Of a stretch of DNA of 64,000 nucleotides, positions 23,401-34,700 are shown in pieces; the stretch's first letter is position 1, and every line of letters starts with the position of its first letter. The position numbers were made by a program, and so were the translations under genes. The notes beneath the pieces are model-generated. The model was not told the DNA's origin. It searched no databases and saw only the letters and a list, made by a program, of their open reading frames with translations. The stretch is from Nectonema munidae (Eukaryota > Nematomorpha > Nectonematoida > Nectonematidae), in assembly GCA_030549495.1 (NCBI GenBank), contig JAUIRK010000446.1:1-64000 (forward strand), read 5' to 3'.

Positions 23401-26400
23401 AAGTTTTATTAACAAAATTTTTAAGGAATTGTAAAAACATTGCAAACTATTTAAGGCAGCAGCAACCTTGATATAAAAAAAACTAAAACATTAAATAAAA
23501 TGATTTTCTTCTAAGAATAAAGATGCTATCTATTTGATTTCTGTAATAAACAACTCCATTCTTTAAAATTATATTTTGCCAACATGATCAAGGCATATCC
23601 TAACTTGTGTATTCTATTACATTAATTTAACGCTTCCAGTTACATTAATCAATAGGAAATAACCTGTTGCCCGCCCTCAAGATGTGCGCCTGGTTTTATT
23701 CTAAACATTTTATAAGTTGCTGATATTTTCATTAAAAACTAATTAATAAGACACATTAAAATGTATTTTAACATCCTAAACAAATAATAAAGAAAAAGAG
23801 ATTAAAATTCAAGCGTTCAAATAAATTAATTCATAAATATTTTCAAATAATCACCTATGAAAATAATCTGTTGAATACTTTATTTTTTGAGTTCTGCTAA
23901 CGGTGCATAAATATTGTTCAGAAGTAAAAAAAGACAGCCTCGAGAAAAAGATTACGTCAGTAACCTAGTGATAAACTGTATATATAAATATTTTAGTACT
24001 CGGTTGTAATTTTGATAGGTTACTCAATACTCATTCTTTCTATGAAAAGATTGACAAATGCACAATGTAAAAAAGAGGGTACTTTGTGTATAAAAGTGGC
24101 TCCAGTTAAAATCATTGAGTATTGGCAGGTGTGTTCATGCTCGTAGTGCACGCTTTTATTCCCATATGAATGGAACCTTGCGGGAAAGCCCACCAACCTG
24201 TCTCTATTTTCTCTCCAAACTCTGAAGTGTATGAAGCAAAGATCAAAGTTGTTCCGATACAAAAGGTATTAATCACGTCATTTACCTGAAAGCCAGAATA
24301 ATTTCACTTGGCATCAATAAGATATCATCATCTAAACTCAGCACAGCTTCCGTCTCTATACTTTCATATGGGAGAAATCGATTATTCAAGCTATTTTTCC
24401 CCGCTTTAATTATCTAAAATCCAACAAAAAATTGGTTTATATTTATGCAATTTGAGATAATGCATGAAAATATCATTTGTAAAATTAGATTACTTTTTCC
24501 TCCAAGTTTAAAAATTCTTTTTGAATTGAAAAATGTAATTATATTTCACTGAAATACCTTAACGATATATACGTTGGCCCCAGAATCATAAAAGCTTAAT
24601 CAAGCACTCAAAAAACTTTTATCAACATTCTCGCATATAAATTTAATGAACAATAAATATAGCCCCTCCCCCTAACAGACGTACAATTAGATAGCTATCA
24701 ATGTTCAAAATAAATCTTAACAATATTTAAACTTTTCTTTGTGGTAATCTTAATTTACACATTTATCATTTCTGCGCCCTTTGATATTTTATTTACAAAA
24801 AAATTTGATTTTGTATTAATAAAGTGTGGTCACCACTATGTGTAATGAAAAAATGTACATTATCTAAAGAACCAAATCGAGCTTTAATGATGCAAAAGTG
24901 TTTGTCTAAGGGAGTGATGTACGCTACTGATACACTTTATACACTCAGATATGAGCTATGAAAGAATATCTTAAAAATTATACGATTTTTAATAATAAAT
25001 TCGAGATTCCCTAAATTTTACAAGCTAAACTGTAGTACTAGTAGTGAACCCACCTACTGCGGCCCCGTAGTAAATTTTAAACAAATGACCCAGACCCTTA
25101 AACACACGTGAGTGGCCCGCCTCGGGCAGGCCTCAAGAAATCTCTCTGAGAAATAGAGGTATTAAATATCCCCTATATATGTTGTGCACAGGAACAATGA
25201 TATTATTGGATATAAGAGAAAAAAACAAAATACCTCAAAAAGAGTCTCGTTGAATCTTGGAAAGAGAAGCAGCTCTGGTGGATTAACTTCGTAGCCATTC
25301 CAAACAAGAATGATTTTATGCAGATATGGCAACGAAGCGTAAGTCTGCAGCTGCTTCATGAGTAGGTCATTGCGATTGTAAGTTAAGATCACGACTGAAG
25401 CATTGAAAAAGAGCAATGTTTTAATAAAGACACTTTTAGATCAAGTGCAAATGATAAATCATCGTTACTTGTGAAGCCCTCAACGGGATATTGACCCGCC
25501 AACCTCTCTTTAAACGTACTACCTCCAAATGATTCGCCATGAAGAATGGGGAAAAAAGGACTTGAAGTTTCTAAAAAGTTCAAAATTTTAGATATACATC
25601 AACAAGGATCGTATATTTTTAAACATGCCAAATATTTAATCAATCTAAAATACCCCCCCCCCCCCCCCCCCATTTTCTAATTATTCGGAAAATTAACATG
25701 AAAAATGGAAGTTTGATTCTGCTAAAGCTAAGAGATAAATAAAATATAGAAGTGAATTAATAGAGATAAGTGAAGAAGGGCATAGAAAACACTGAGAGCA
25801 GAGGCGCACATCCAAGGGGCGACCATCCCTAATCTTATTCCAATTCCCACTTTAATAAGTCTAGATTACCTTAGAGTTTTAGCTCCTAATTGTATCTTCC
25901 ATTTTCAATTTCACCATCGCAGGATGAAAGCCTTTATCATGGCAACAATTTCATACTTGAAGACATTTTAGTAACTATTTTTTATATAACTTATATAAAA
26001 ATGAATTCATTGATTGACATTTTTTAGCAGTTAAAATTATTTAAACCCCCTCCCCACCCCCCCCCCCCCATTTTACTTTTGTGCGCCCCTTATTGAGCCA
26101 AATTCCAGTATGAAACTAAACTCAGTGCTTAGGTTGTGTATCTCAAAACTAAATTTATCATTTTGTTTACAGTTCTGTACCCTTTCCTTCATCAACAAAG
26201 TATAAAAAGTTAGATATTTTTTTTTAATAAATTGTAATAATTAACTTACATGTATCCAAAAAATGGATTTTTACCTTTATATATTTTTCACAATGTGATT
26301 TGTATAATCTTTCTTTCTTTTCAATAAATTTTACCTGCTCAATATGCGTTTGAGATACTGATATCCAGGGAAAAAAGTGCGTAGTGATTATTTAATACAA

Positions 26401-29400
26401 CTAACCAAAAAGAAATCTTATTTCTACGATAAAACCAATCCATAATGATAATCCTATGTAATGAATGTTTTAGTTGAGGAGAGCGAAGGAGCTTTGATAG
26501 GGTTAATAGATGAGCATTGTGCAATCTTTAATCAATTGTATAAGTTGTCAACTTATAATGTATTCAATCGTAAAAAGAATTTTATTTTATTACCTATAAC
26601 TCACGATCCCATTATATGTTTAACATAATATGTGGAAATTAGAGCACTGGCGTGTAGGTTTAAAGCCTGTTTATCCATGCTCGGTCAGGCATAGAAGGGG
26701 GGGGGGGTATAAATTTAAAAAATAAGACAAGAAAAGGGTATGTGCGGATATAGGTTAAAAAATGACAGAAGAGATGGGCCAAAATTTGATATACATTTAT
26801 CACACAATATTCAACTGCACATCATAGTATCACACTAGAGGGACTGCTTGCGTACGGGTCCTTTCTCAAATAACTTCATATACGCTGCAACTTGGTGTAT
26901 GACGAAAGAAGGCTCTTTTGTTTTTGAAAATACAGGTTCAGCAGATTCATCATAACGCAGACCATTTACATCGCGGGTCCGTTGCTTGGATCCCGCCATC
27001 TGCGCTATAAAGGATATACTGTGTATAACTGAAATCTACTAGTCAAAAAATTGAATTTAAAATTCTTCATATTTTTCAAAAATAGAGAGAATAGAATTGA
27101 ACATTAAGAGGAAAATGAGTTGAAAAAAACATGGGTGATGTTTCAGCTCAAATGACAATATAAAAATAAGAAATCATATAAGTTCTCAAAAAATATAAAA
27201 TCAAATAAGTGACTTAGGACGTAACAGTGAAATTGTGCAAAAAATGACTTTTGCAAGCAATAAAGGAACGAATACTCCTAAAGCTTTGCAAAAAAATACA
27301 AGAATCGATATCTCATTTAAAAAACGCGCCAAAATATAAACATATTGATTTTGAAGACTTAAGAATTAGTAATGTTTCTCAAACAAAGGCATTTAAGCAA
27401 ATAATGAAGTATACTGTTCAAGATGGAACTCAAAATATTTGATGTTTAATCCAATTCTAATCTAATATGAATAAATTGGAGTTTTGTTGAAAAAAAAGAA
27501 GACTTGAATATTAGGTATAGAGATTAAGGCTATGTTTTAAAAGACTTGCAAAATCGTGTGACTTTTCTACTTAATATTTTTAACCTCTTGAGAAGGAGAT
27601 TTTTTAAGACTAAACGTCCAATTTTTTTTCAGTGGAATTTTATATACTTTAAGCAAACAATCTTCATTTCATGGCACACCAAGTCACGCTGGTCCTTAAA
27701 GGGTTATAAAATACTATATAATCATATTTTATGACCGAATAATTTTCAAAGCTCATGAAAGTAACTTTTCAAAGGAATGATTATGAAGTAAAAAAAGAAA
27801 TACGTTTAGAAAAATTTTTGTTAAGCAAAGAATGAGCTCTATACCTTCTTGGTGAAGATTGGTTGGAAGACGAAGAGTGAATCTAGGATCAAACGGCAGA
27901 GATGAAAAGGATGCAATGGGATCATTCCAATAGAAATGAGTGTTGAGCAAGGTTGTGCCAAAATCAAAGACGCCCAACTTCTTAGGCAAAATTCTAACAT
28001 TAATCGGTCCAACCCTTTCACCAGAATAAGGAGTTGGCGTAATCTCAGAACTTAAAAGAGGCTGAAATGGTGTTTCCACTTTATAACCTACCATGTGTGG
28101 CACAGGATAGGCAGTTCTAAAGCGAATCGTATTTATTATGCTCTGCATTCCCTAAAACTGGTCATTTAATATATTTTTGTGAAAAGAATCGAAAAAACGT
28201 ACGCGAGAAAAAGATGAGAAATACTTCTTCCAGATGTCTCGGCCGTTTTTTCTATAATAAAATATTTGTGAGTCAGATAGAGACGAAAGTAGAAACGCTA
28301 ACTCCGTTACTCTTTCATGCGGAAGAAGGATTGTGCACCGCTTCCAATCTACAAACTCGTACAAGGGAAGTCGAATGTTCGATCCAAGAATCACTGGTAT
28401 CGCTCCGTTTTTAAGAGCAAGCACCAGCATCAACAATATGTCGGGAGAGAGAAGAGAATTCAGATTTGAATCTGGCGTTGAAATCAACAAAAATGTGGAA
28501 ACGGGTAAAACTTTGAGAAAACTATTCTTATATACCACATTTTCATAATTCCAAGAAAAGGTAAAGTTGTGAACTAAGTCAGAAATATTCAGTATGTTGT
28601 TTGGGCGAGTAAAAGCATTCACAAAAATAGATAGATTCGTGTACTTAGCTTTAAGATTCAGAAGATTTTTGAAGAGAAAGGTGTTATAGGTTGTAGGGGA
28701 GCTGTTTACACGTTTATCAACAGGCATAGCTTCAGCATAAAACGTCAAAAAATGCTTTCTCTTTATTGGAGTCATTTTAGGAAGGAAATTCTGCGCTGAA
28801 TCATAAAAAGAAAATGGTAGGAGCGATGAGACGATATCAAAGTCAGGCCTAAACAGTCCGTTCTCAACATTCGTAGTTGCAATAATTAATGCTTTGGTAT
28901 GCAAGTCATGCATCGATTCGGAGCATTTTACTTCATTAGAAGAGACATCAATGATCACCAAATTAAACTGATTCAATCGACTTAGCTCATAATTCGGCGC
29001 ATAATCTACTTTAAATACCTCAAAGAATACGTGATGCCAAATGGAAGCAAAATCGCAACTCCTACTCCGATCCAAGAAGAGCAGATGAAGACAGGCTTGT
29101 TCCTTGGAAGAGGTGGAAAAAGAGAGCGCGTCTGAAGCAAGATCTCGAGTCCATTTATTATATTCTGGGTTGAAGAGGTGAATGGAAAAAGGGCGCGCAA
29201 ATGGACACTTAGAGGCATTGAAGCATGACTGCATTTGACAAGGAGGAGATATTCTCGAACTCTCGAGTGCACGATCAATTTGGGGTGGGGTAATTTCATT
29301 GTTAAAATGAATAGGGAGGTGGTATTCCGCTTTGAATTCGTGTTTGGAATATGTAGCGTTGAGTTTGGTTGCAAAGGATATAGACGACTTGAGAGATGTG

Positions 29401-29645
29401 AGCTTGAGTGAATTCAAACGCACCTCTTCCTAAAAAGATATTTCAATTAGAAAATAGCGTCCAACAAAAAGCACCACGCTTCTTACATGCAACGTTTTAT
29501 TCAAGTCAGTCAGCTTTTCAATCCCTTCAATCATTTCGCGTCGTACATGCTCAAGTGAGAACAATTCCTCATTAACTGAATTTTTGATTCTCAAAAGCTC
29601 CCTGATGTTATTTTTCACAGCATTCACGTCATTCTTTTTCTCTGG
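19065..29645 (-). CDS. EXTL3: Exostosin-like glycosyltransferase EXTL3 (botv), nine exons, N terminus missing
   Basis: Coding exons in transcript order: 29,645-29,487; 29,429-28,203; 28,151-27,845; 25,570-25,469; 25,394-25,234; 24,413-24,286; 24,221-24,083; 19,456-19,328; 19,268-19,065 (stop). All splice sites are GT-AG, phases agree, and the total is 2556 bp (851 codons plus stop). Domains: N-terminal coiled coil (first exon), GT47 exostosin domain (28,203-29,429), linker, then GT64 domain with Gly-Phe-Thr-Ile-Val-Ile-Leu-Thr-Tyr, Asn-Ser-Leu-Asn-Asn-Arg-Phe, the metal-binding Leu-Asp-Asp-Asp, Val-Trp-Arg-Glu-Asn-Arg, [10 protein letters not shown] and a C terminus like vertebrate EXTL3. The family transfers GlcNAc to start heparan-sulfate chains in the Golgi; vertebrate EXTL3 is about 920 residues. 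The exon for the cytosolic tail and membrane anchor was not found upstream. Five introns are 51-74 bp; the 4.6-kb and 2.3-kb ones are transposon-filled. Confidence 0.93.
19515..19608. repeat. piggyBac-type terminal segment, copy 1
   Basis: Ends in CCTTAAAGGGTTAA (TTAA at 19,605-19,608), the mirror of a piggyBac terminus. The preceding 85 bp match 27,610-27,707 (TTTCA.TG.AATTTT.TAT.CTT, GGCA.AC, TC.TCCTTAAAGGGTTA). It lies in the EXTL3 intron only 60 bp from an exon. The opposite end was not found. Confidence 0.55.
19957..20219. mobile_element. hAT MITE family M1, copy 2
   Basis: 263 bp with ends CAGTGGCGTATACAG and TTGAATACACCAATG. Flanks CTTATACA and CTTATATA agree at 7 of 8 positions. Interior homologous to 17,621-17,863, with a 14-G run near the left end. 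Inserted in the EXTL3 4.6-kb intron. Confidence 0.88.
20326..20355. repeat. Perfect 12-bp-stem hairpin
   Basis: CTATCAGTGGTC, six-base loop, then its exact reverse complement GACCACTGATAG. It abuts a poly-A/poly-T stretch. It could be two fused hAT ends (CAGTGG) or an assembly fold-back. Confidence 0.85.
20356..20540. repeat. Low-complexity A/T homopolymer block, possible sequence artefact
   Basis: Runs of A and T of 10 to 22 bases alternate with almost no other base for about 180 bp, unlike any other part of the window. Real (A)n tails or a mis-polished long-read gap would both look like this. The lysine-rich open frame over it is meaningless. Confidence 0.7.
21055..21430 (-). pseudogene. 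Unrecognised coding remnant in an EXTL3 intron
   Basis: On the minus strand, 21,420-21,255 reads [11 protein letters not shown] with an acidic helix after it, and 21,185-21,060 reads openly through [16 protein letters not shown]. Codon use looks coding, but a stop divides the parts. The first segment recalls the start of SWIM-finger transposon proteins. Family not established. Confidence 0.3.
22162..22328. mobile_element. 167-bp piggyBac-type MITE
   Basis: TTAA at both edges (22,162-22,165 and 22,325-22,328). Inverted ends TTAACACTAGAAAAGCCA and TTAACAATATAAAAGCCA (right end read inward). The right arm (CCATGG.TCGCATAGAGCC) matches the left arm of the element at 43,290, so both belong to one family. 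Non-coding. Confidence 0.85.
22329..24082. other. Rest of the long EXTL3 intron; no gene seen
   Basis: AT-rich intronic sequence. Short open frames at 22,325-22,519 (minus) and 22,617-22,831 (plus) have no recognisable family; the slightly GC-richer stretch 22,620-22,810 may be old transposon coding sequence. Confidence 0.4.
24875..25135. repeat. Interspersed repeat family R1, copy 2
   Basis: Counterpart of 13,255-13,530 (see there), in the same orientation, inside an 820-bp EXTL3 intron. Its right end is a GC-rich segment (GAGTGGCCCGCCTCGGGCAGGC) unlike the AT-rich surroundings. Confidence 0.55.
25799..26091. mobile_element. hAT MITE family M2 (CAGRGGCGCACATCC ends)
   Basis: Left end CAGAGGCGCACATCC followed by a GGGGCGACC motif; right end GTGCGCCCCTT. 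The left end matches the terminal repeat of the 2.8-kb hAT at 52,899-55,690. Flanks ACTGAGAG and ATTGAGCC agree at only 5 of 8, so the target duplication is worn. C-runs sit near the right end. It lies in the EXTL3 intron between the exons at 25,570 and 27,845. Confidence 0.75.
26835..26999 (-). CDS. Unrecognised 54-aa small ORF in an EXTL3 intron
   Basis: ATG at 26,999 to TAG at 26,835. The peptide begins [10 protein letters not shown] and ends Lys-Gly-Pro-Val-Arg-Lys-Gln-Ser-Leu, with a mid-segment [10 protein letters not shown] that could form a helix. It is hydrophilic, with no signal peptide or membrane segment. The ORF is visibly richer in G and C than its flanks and uses many C-ending codons, as the EXTL3 exons do and transposon debris here does not. 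TAGCGCAG precedes the ATG and could be a splice acceptor. Same strand as EXTL3 but cannot be an inner exon, since it ends in a stop. It may be a nested gene, an alternative terminal exon, or an orphan fragment. Confidence 0.45.
   Translation of the reverse strand: MAGSKQRTRDVNGLRYDESAEPVFSKTKEPSFVIHQVAAYMKLFEKGPVRKQSL
27610..27707. repeat. piggyBac-type terminal segment, copy 2
   Basis: Homologous to 19,515-19,608, ending CCTTAAAGGGTTATAA. The TTAA of the target is not intact here. Lies in the 2.3-kb EXTL3 intron, about 140 bp from the exon at 27,845. Confidence 0.5.
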
Positions 29646-32414
29646 CTGAAATATTATGGTAAAATGAATTAAGGCGGCATAATGAAAAAAGTTTGAATGT
29701 GGTGGAAAAACATTCGTCTCACCCTTATAAGAATATTACAGGTAAAATTTAAATCAATCAGGAAATCAATGTAATCTTACATTAAATACCTTTATACCCA
29801 AAAAAAATTACCTATGTTTATCAAAAAGTCAAATTGAACTTTGAACATTTTTTATTTTTTATATTATACAAAAATTAATACTTTTTTTCTTATATATACG
29901 ATTAAATCAAATGGAAAATATTATATCCAGTATTTATAAAGTTATTATCGTTGACTTGAACAAAAATATTTTTGCGGTCAAAATTCTAAAAGATATGTGA
30001 AAAAAAGTTCCCGGAGAACTGCCCGATCACGAATTTAAAAGTTTTTTTTAGGAAAATTTTAATATTTGTTAAAATATATATTTTATTTAGAAATGTAGGC
30101 CCAACATAGGGAAACAAATTAAGAATACAATTTTTACAGTGTAGAAAATTATAATAATATAATATATGAAGTATAATAGAATAAAAAACTAACTAAAATA
30201 GTAAAGCAAGAAAAACATCCTAAATAATAATTTTAAAAAAAGTTTACATAAAGTTAGAGATACACAAGTAAAAAATCTACACAAGTATGAATCTGTGAAA
30301 ATTATGATTTCTCTTTTATAAAATAAAATTGCCATGTGCGACAACAAAATAGAATTGCGTATAATGATAAAAAAAATTCGATTTGTTCTCAAAATCAACA
30401 AAATTTGTACGGCTTTAAAAATCATATAATTTTTGCTTAAATCAGAAAATTATAATTGTCGAGAAGCTATCCGTTGGGCTAGAACCACGAAAAACACCTT
30501 TACAATCAGTTATAAGAGTATACGATGTATTTAACTGGAAGTAAGCGAGCTGAAAATAAACGAAAGCATGCGAAATTTCTCTGACAATTTTGTGCCTTTT
30601 TTTTCAATCGTTCCTGTTATTTGCTTCATATCACTCAGTCCTTAGTTCTTAAATTGTAGACATTTTTTCCGTTTTACTACGCCAATGAATTATTATTATA
30701 GATCTGTCAAAATCTTTACTTATATCAGATGATTTGGCTTTCCTAAGTTTTATCCAAGTAGGGGGTTGGATGACTGTCCTTTATAATCCAAGCAAGCATT
30801 TTTTTATTTTATATAGTAATTTTTATATAAAATTGAATTAACTTTTGAAAAATGATTTAGCCAATTTATGATTCCTTACCTCAATCACGTCATTTTTTTA
30901 AACACTTAGTGTAAAATGGTTTGTTAAGTGGGTATGCAAGCATTTTTCCTAAAAAAAATCTTAAAAATTTATATTCAATGGAATTTTGTATAACATTTTT
31001 AGAATTTCTTTGCTGGGCATCTTAATAAATTTTTGGTTACATATATTTTTCAGTTTATTATCGTAAAAGAAGGGCTAAATGGTTTACTACTAAAATTTTC
31101 TTTCTTAAATCATCAACTTATTAATTAGATTTGTGCAATTCAAAAAGATTTTATAAATTTAGTTTAAAGTTGTTAATTTCACGAGAAGCAATATATTGTA
31201 CGCAAAAAAAATATTATTTCCATTTTAATAAAAAAAATTCTTCATAAAAAGTTTCCATGTTTGGTCATGGCTGTTTTCTCCAACATGTTTTACTCTCTGT
31301 AGGGCGAGTTTTTTGAAGAAAGCTTTGATTTACATGAATTTTCGGAAGTTTATTAAATTAAAATGATTACATCCTACGCATCATAACACGAACTTATCGA
31401 AAAAAATTAATATATTCACAATCCTATCCGCATGCAATGAAAATTGCGAGTCATGAAACCACAGGATATATATTTTTGAATGTAAGTCGACTTATTAAAA
31501 AGTAACATAAGATTATTACGTCGACTTAGAGTAGACTCCAGTCAGGATTAGAGAGAATACTTGGCTCTTTACAACAGTGGCACGACAATCGGATTGTCTA
31601 CGGATGAACTACAACCCAATTATAAAAAGTTATTGTGGGCAAAAATGATCATTTGTCATAATTATAATTTCAAGAAAGTGAAGCAGCAGCCAGTCTAAAT
31701 CAATACCGAACAAAAGACAAAACATTCTCACAAGCTGAAAGTGGTAAACCATGCCACTGAGAAAAACAACAACAACACCTAACGAGAAAGGCAGCTCAAA
31801 GTGTCTGAGAAAGAGGTTGGCGAATGAAAGCATATTCTATATAGATTTGAAGCATAAGTGTCACTTTTGTTTTTTAAAGTTATTGAAAGCTTATTCGTAC
31901 TTTCAGATTCAAATGAGCATTCTTTTTCTGGTCTCAACCTTTTTTAAAATACTTTTGAGCATGGCACTTTGAAGTTAAAAATGGACCAAGTGATAAAAAT
32001 AGTAAGTTCAAAACAATTTTTAATTTGGCAAGATTTTTGAAATATGCATTCTCATTTCTAAAATAGAACAGCATTCGATACTGCCTGTATGTAAACTCTC
32101 ATATCAGAATCAGAATGTTTATTCGCCGAAATAGAAATTTTTCAATCAGATACATCTCCATATCCCATCACCACTTCCTGATGCACCAAATGGACCAAGG
32201 TCTGCTTTTATCCACGCAAGAGATAACATCCATGTACTCAATTCCACTAAGAAGTGGGTATTCTTAGAATCGCTTTGGGGATTAAGGGGCTTTCACAAAT
32301 GATATCGACTTATTTTCAGTGTCAACTTTTGATAAGATAAGCCCCCGCCCTAACTTGTGAATGTTTCGCTTAAAAGTCGCTAAAGAAAGACGTAAATCGC
32401 TCTTTTTGTATCTT
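29646..32414. other. Upstream of the first found EXTL3 exon; no gene assigned
   Basis: Should contain the EXTL3 intron 5' of 29,645 and perhaps its first exon, which I could not identify. A plus-strand ORF at 31,751 starts in a reasonable context (ACC-ATG) with a basic Met-Pro-Leu-Arg-Lys-Thr-Thr run, and an AAGTCGACTT palindrome lies 260 bp before it, but no second exon or family was found. Confidence 0.35.
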
Positions 32415-34700
32415 AAATCAGGGTTTCCCAAACAAAAGTGCTCGCACGCCTTAGGGGTGCAAATTGGTTTTATCATGGGTGAGAAAAAACGTAGACATTG
32501 ATAAAGTCAAAATATTAATTCTTTGATTTATAACTTTATAAGATATATAATCTCTAATCTTAAAACTCATGAATGTTCAGTAATCACTTTTGTCTACACA
32601 GCATGTTATATTGATTTTGTGTGTTCATGTGTTTCAAAAATTTCTCTTCCAATAATTTTTCGCATACTTATTTTTGAAAATCATTTTGACAGTGTTTGTG
32701 ATCTTTGTTCGGGGCTTATTTCTTGCTATTTTCACTATTCAGGTAAATGACATTTAAATAATAAAATATAGCAATAAACTTGGCTGTTTTATTCCAATTA
32801 TTTGCTTATAAGTTTTTTGACATTGTAAAAGTTTAATTCAAATAATTTATTTAAAAAGATGAATAATTTAGTTTTTATTTTAAACTTTCCATAATCATTA
32901 TTTATTTTCAAGCTCAGCTGATTATTCTTTTTTAATCACCTTAAAAATGGGATGATGATTTTGTTTATTTCGCTTTTACTTGCAGAGGAAAAACAGAAGA
33001 CTTGCAAAAGTCTCAGTGCACATTATAATACTGTGTTTTGCAATTCAAATCTAAAACCATCTAAATTACAAGAACATTTTAAGAACAGATACGAAGGAGT
33101 CCCGGATATTGAATCATTGAAAGCTAAAGAGATCAGCTTTGATTCTAAGGTGTTGTTTCTTCTGAAAAATCTGTACTGTTGGCTTCATTTTATATGGCAT
33201 TTAAAATAGCAAAGTCAAGGAAGCCTCATACAATTGCAGATCTTATTAAGCGATGTGCTTTAGAAATGGCAACTAATGTTCTTGGAAAAGAAGCAGGGGA
33301 AAAACGTGAATGAATATCGCTATCGAATATTCTTATTCAAACTCGAATTGATGATTTAAATTCAGATACTTTAGAACAAGTTGTCTCTCGTATCAAAAGA
33401 GTCCTTTGAAAATTTCACTTCAATTAGACGAGAGAACTGATGATTCAAATTGTAGTTATCTTAATGCATTTAGGTATGCTTATGATAAATCAAGTGAAGA
33501 TATTAAATCAACTTCAAAAGCAACATTATTAGACTATTGTGAAAGAAATATTTAAAATAATCAAAGTATTGGCTGTGTGTACTGAGATTGCTACTTCTAT
33601 GTTAGGAAATAAATCCGGTTTTTCTGGACTGATGAAGCAAGAAATTCCATACTTAAACTACTCACTCTTTTCTTCGTCGTTACGCTTTAGCATTAAAACG
33701 TTGCTTTCAAAAAACTATCAATTGGACCAGAGGACGAGTTATGAATCATCGTCTTTTTAAGTCACTTTGTGAGGACCTTGACAGTGAACATTCCGTTTTG
33801 TTTTTTTCATGCAGAAGTTCGCTGGCTTTCATTTGGAAAAGCATTATCTTGTTTTTATTATATATTTTTTTTAAAAGAGCGTAACTGCGATCTATATGAA
33901 GTGAGAGGAGTTGAATGATCTCAGCATATCACTTCAAGATAAAAATATAAATATTTTAACATGTTATGACTATTCAAATGCATTTAAAGAAAAACTATCT
34001 GATTGGTATGGACGAGTAAAAAAACTGATCAAACTTCCAATTACTTTAAGAACTTGTGAATAATGATGAATTAAATCTCAGTGTTACTGAAGAAATTGTG
34101 ACTCAGTTAAGCTGCTTATCAAGGATAATTATTTTGTAGCAGGAAAATTAGATATCTCTGAAGAATGGATAATAATTAAGCCTTATTCTTTCAATTTGGA
34201 TAGAATGTCAAACGTTGACAATTTGAAAGAAGACTTTATAGAACTACGTCGTTTTCTTGAACACGATATGAAAATAAAACTTTACAATAGGTGCTCATCG
34301 ATGACTGCTCTTCTAAAACTTAGTGGAAACGCCCTGGCTGTGCTCATTTATATGAGTCGTGGTTAATAAGCTTGTCTCAATTAAATCTAAATATACAAAT
34401 CGTTTGAATATACAAGAGCATTTTCCTCAGTAGTATAGAGCTTGAATTTGAAGAACTTGTTGAAAAAGGCAGCAACATAGAAGCCGTTGAATTTCAAAAG
34501 TAACACGATTTTCAATGTATGCTTTTGCCAAACTCTAACTTCGATTCTTTAACATATTAATAAAATTAAATTAAGGTATTTTTAAATGTAATTATGCCCT
34601 TTATATTTGGATAAAGTATAATTCAAGAAAGGGGTGCGATAACATAATGATATTTTTTAGGAATGCAAGAGTAAAAAAGATTTGGAACCACTAAGCCCAA
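32415..34700 (+). pseudogene. Decayed hAT transposase of the SCAND3/ZBED type
   Basis: Plus-strand pieces in order: a BED-like finger remnant with Lys-Pro-Ser-Lys-Leu-Gln-Glu-His-Phe (32,990-33,100), Ala-Lys-Ser-Arg-Lys-Pro-His-Thr-Ile-Ala (33,215), Gln-Leu-Asp-Glu-Arg-Thr-Asp (catalytic Asp region, 33,420), Glu-Val-Arg-Trp-Leu-Ser (33,810) and a C-terminal Lys-Tyr-Thr-Asn-Arg-Leu-Asn (34,390). Many stops and frameshifts. The left end CAGGGTTTCCCAAAC (32,418) and the inverse of GGTTCCAAATC at the right (near 34,680) resemble the CAGTGGTTCCCAAAC ends usual for this group. No clean target duplication. Confidence 0.75.

Noticed and set aside
28214-28548. Plus-strand ORFs over EXTL3
   Set aside because: Shadows of the GT47 exon on the other strand.
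31630-31833. Hydrophobic minus-strand ORF as the missing EXTL3 membrane-anchor exon
   Set aside because: No basic-tail-plus-anchor layout, no donor in phase 0, and its frame is antisense to a better-looking ORF.
31751-31972. Plus-strand ORF starting Met-Pro-Leu-Arg-Lys-Thr-Thr in good context
   Set aside because: Only the first 30 codons look protein-like; no family, no clear donor and no partner exon found. Mentioned only as a possibility.
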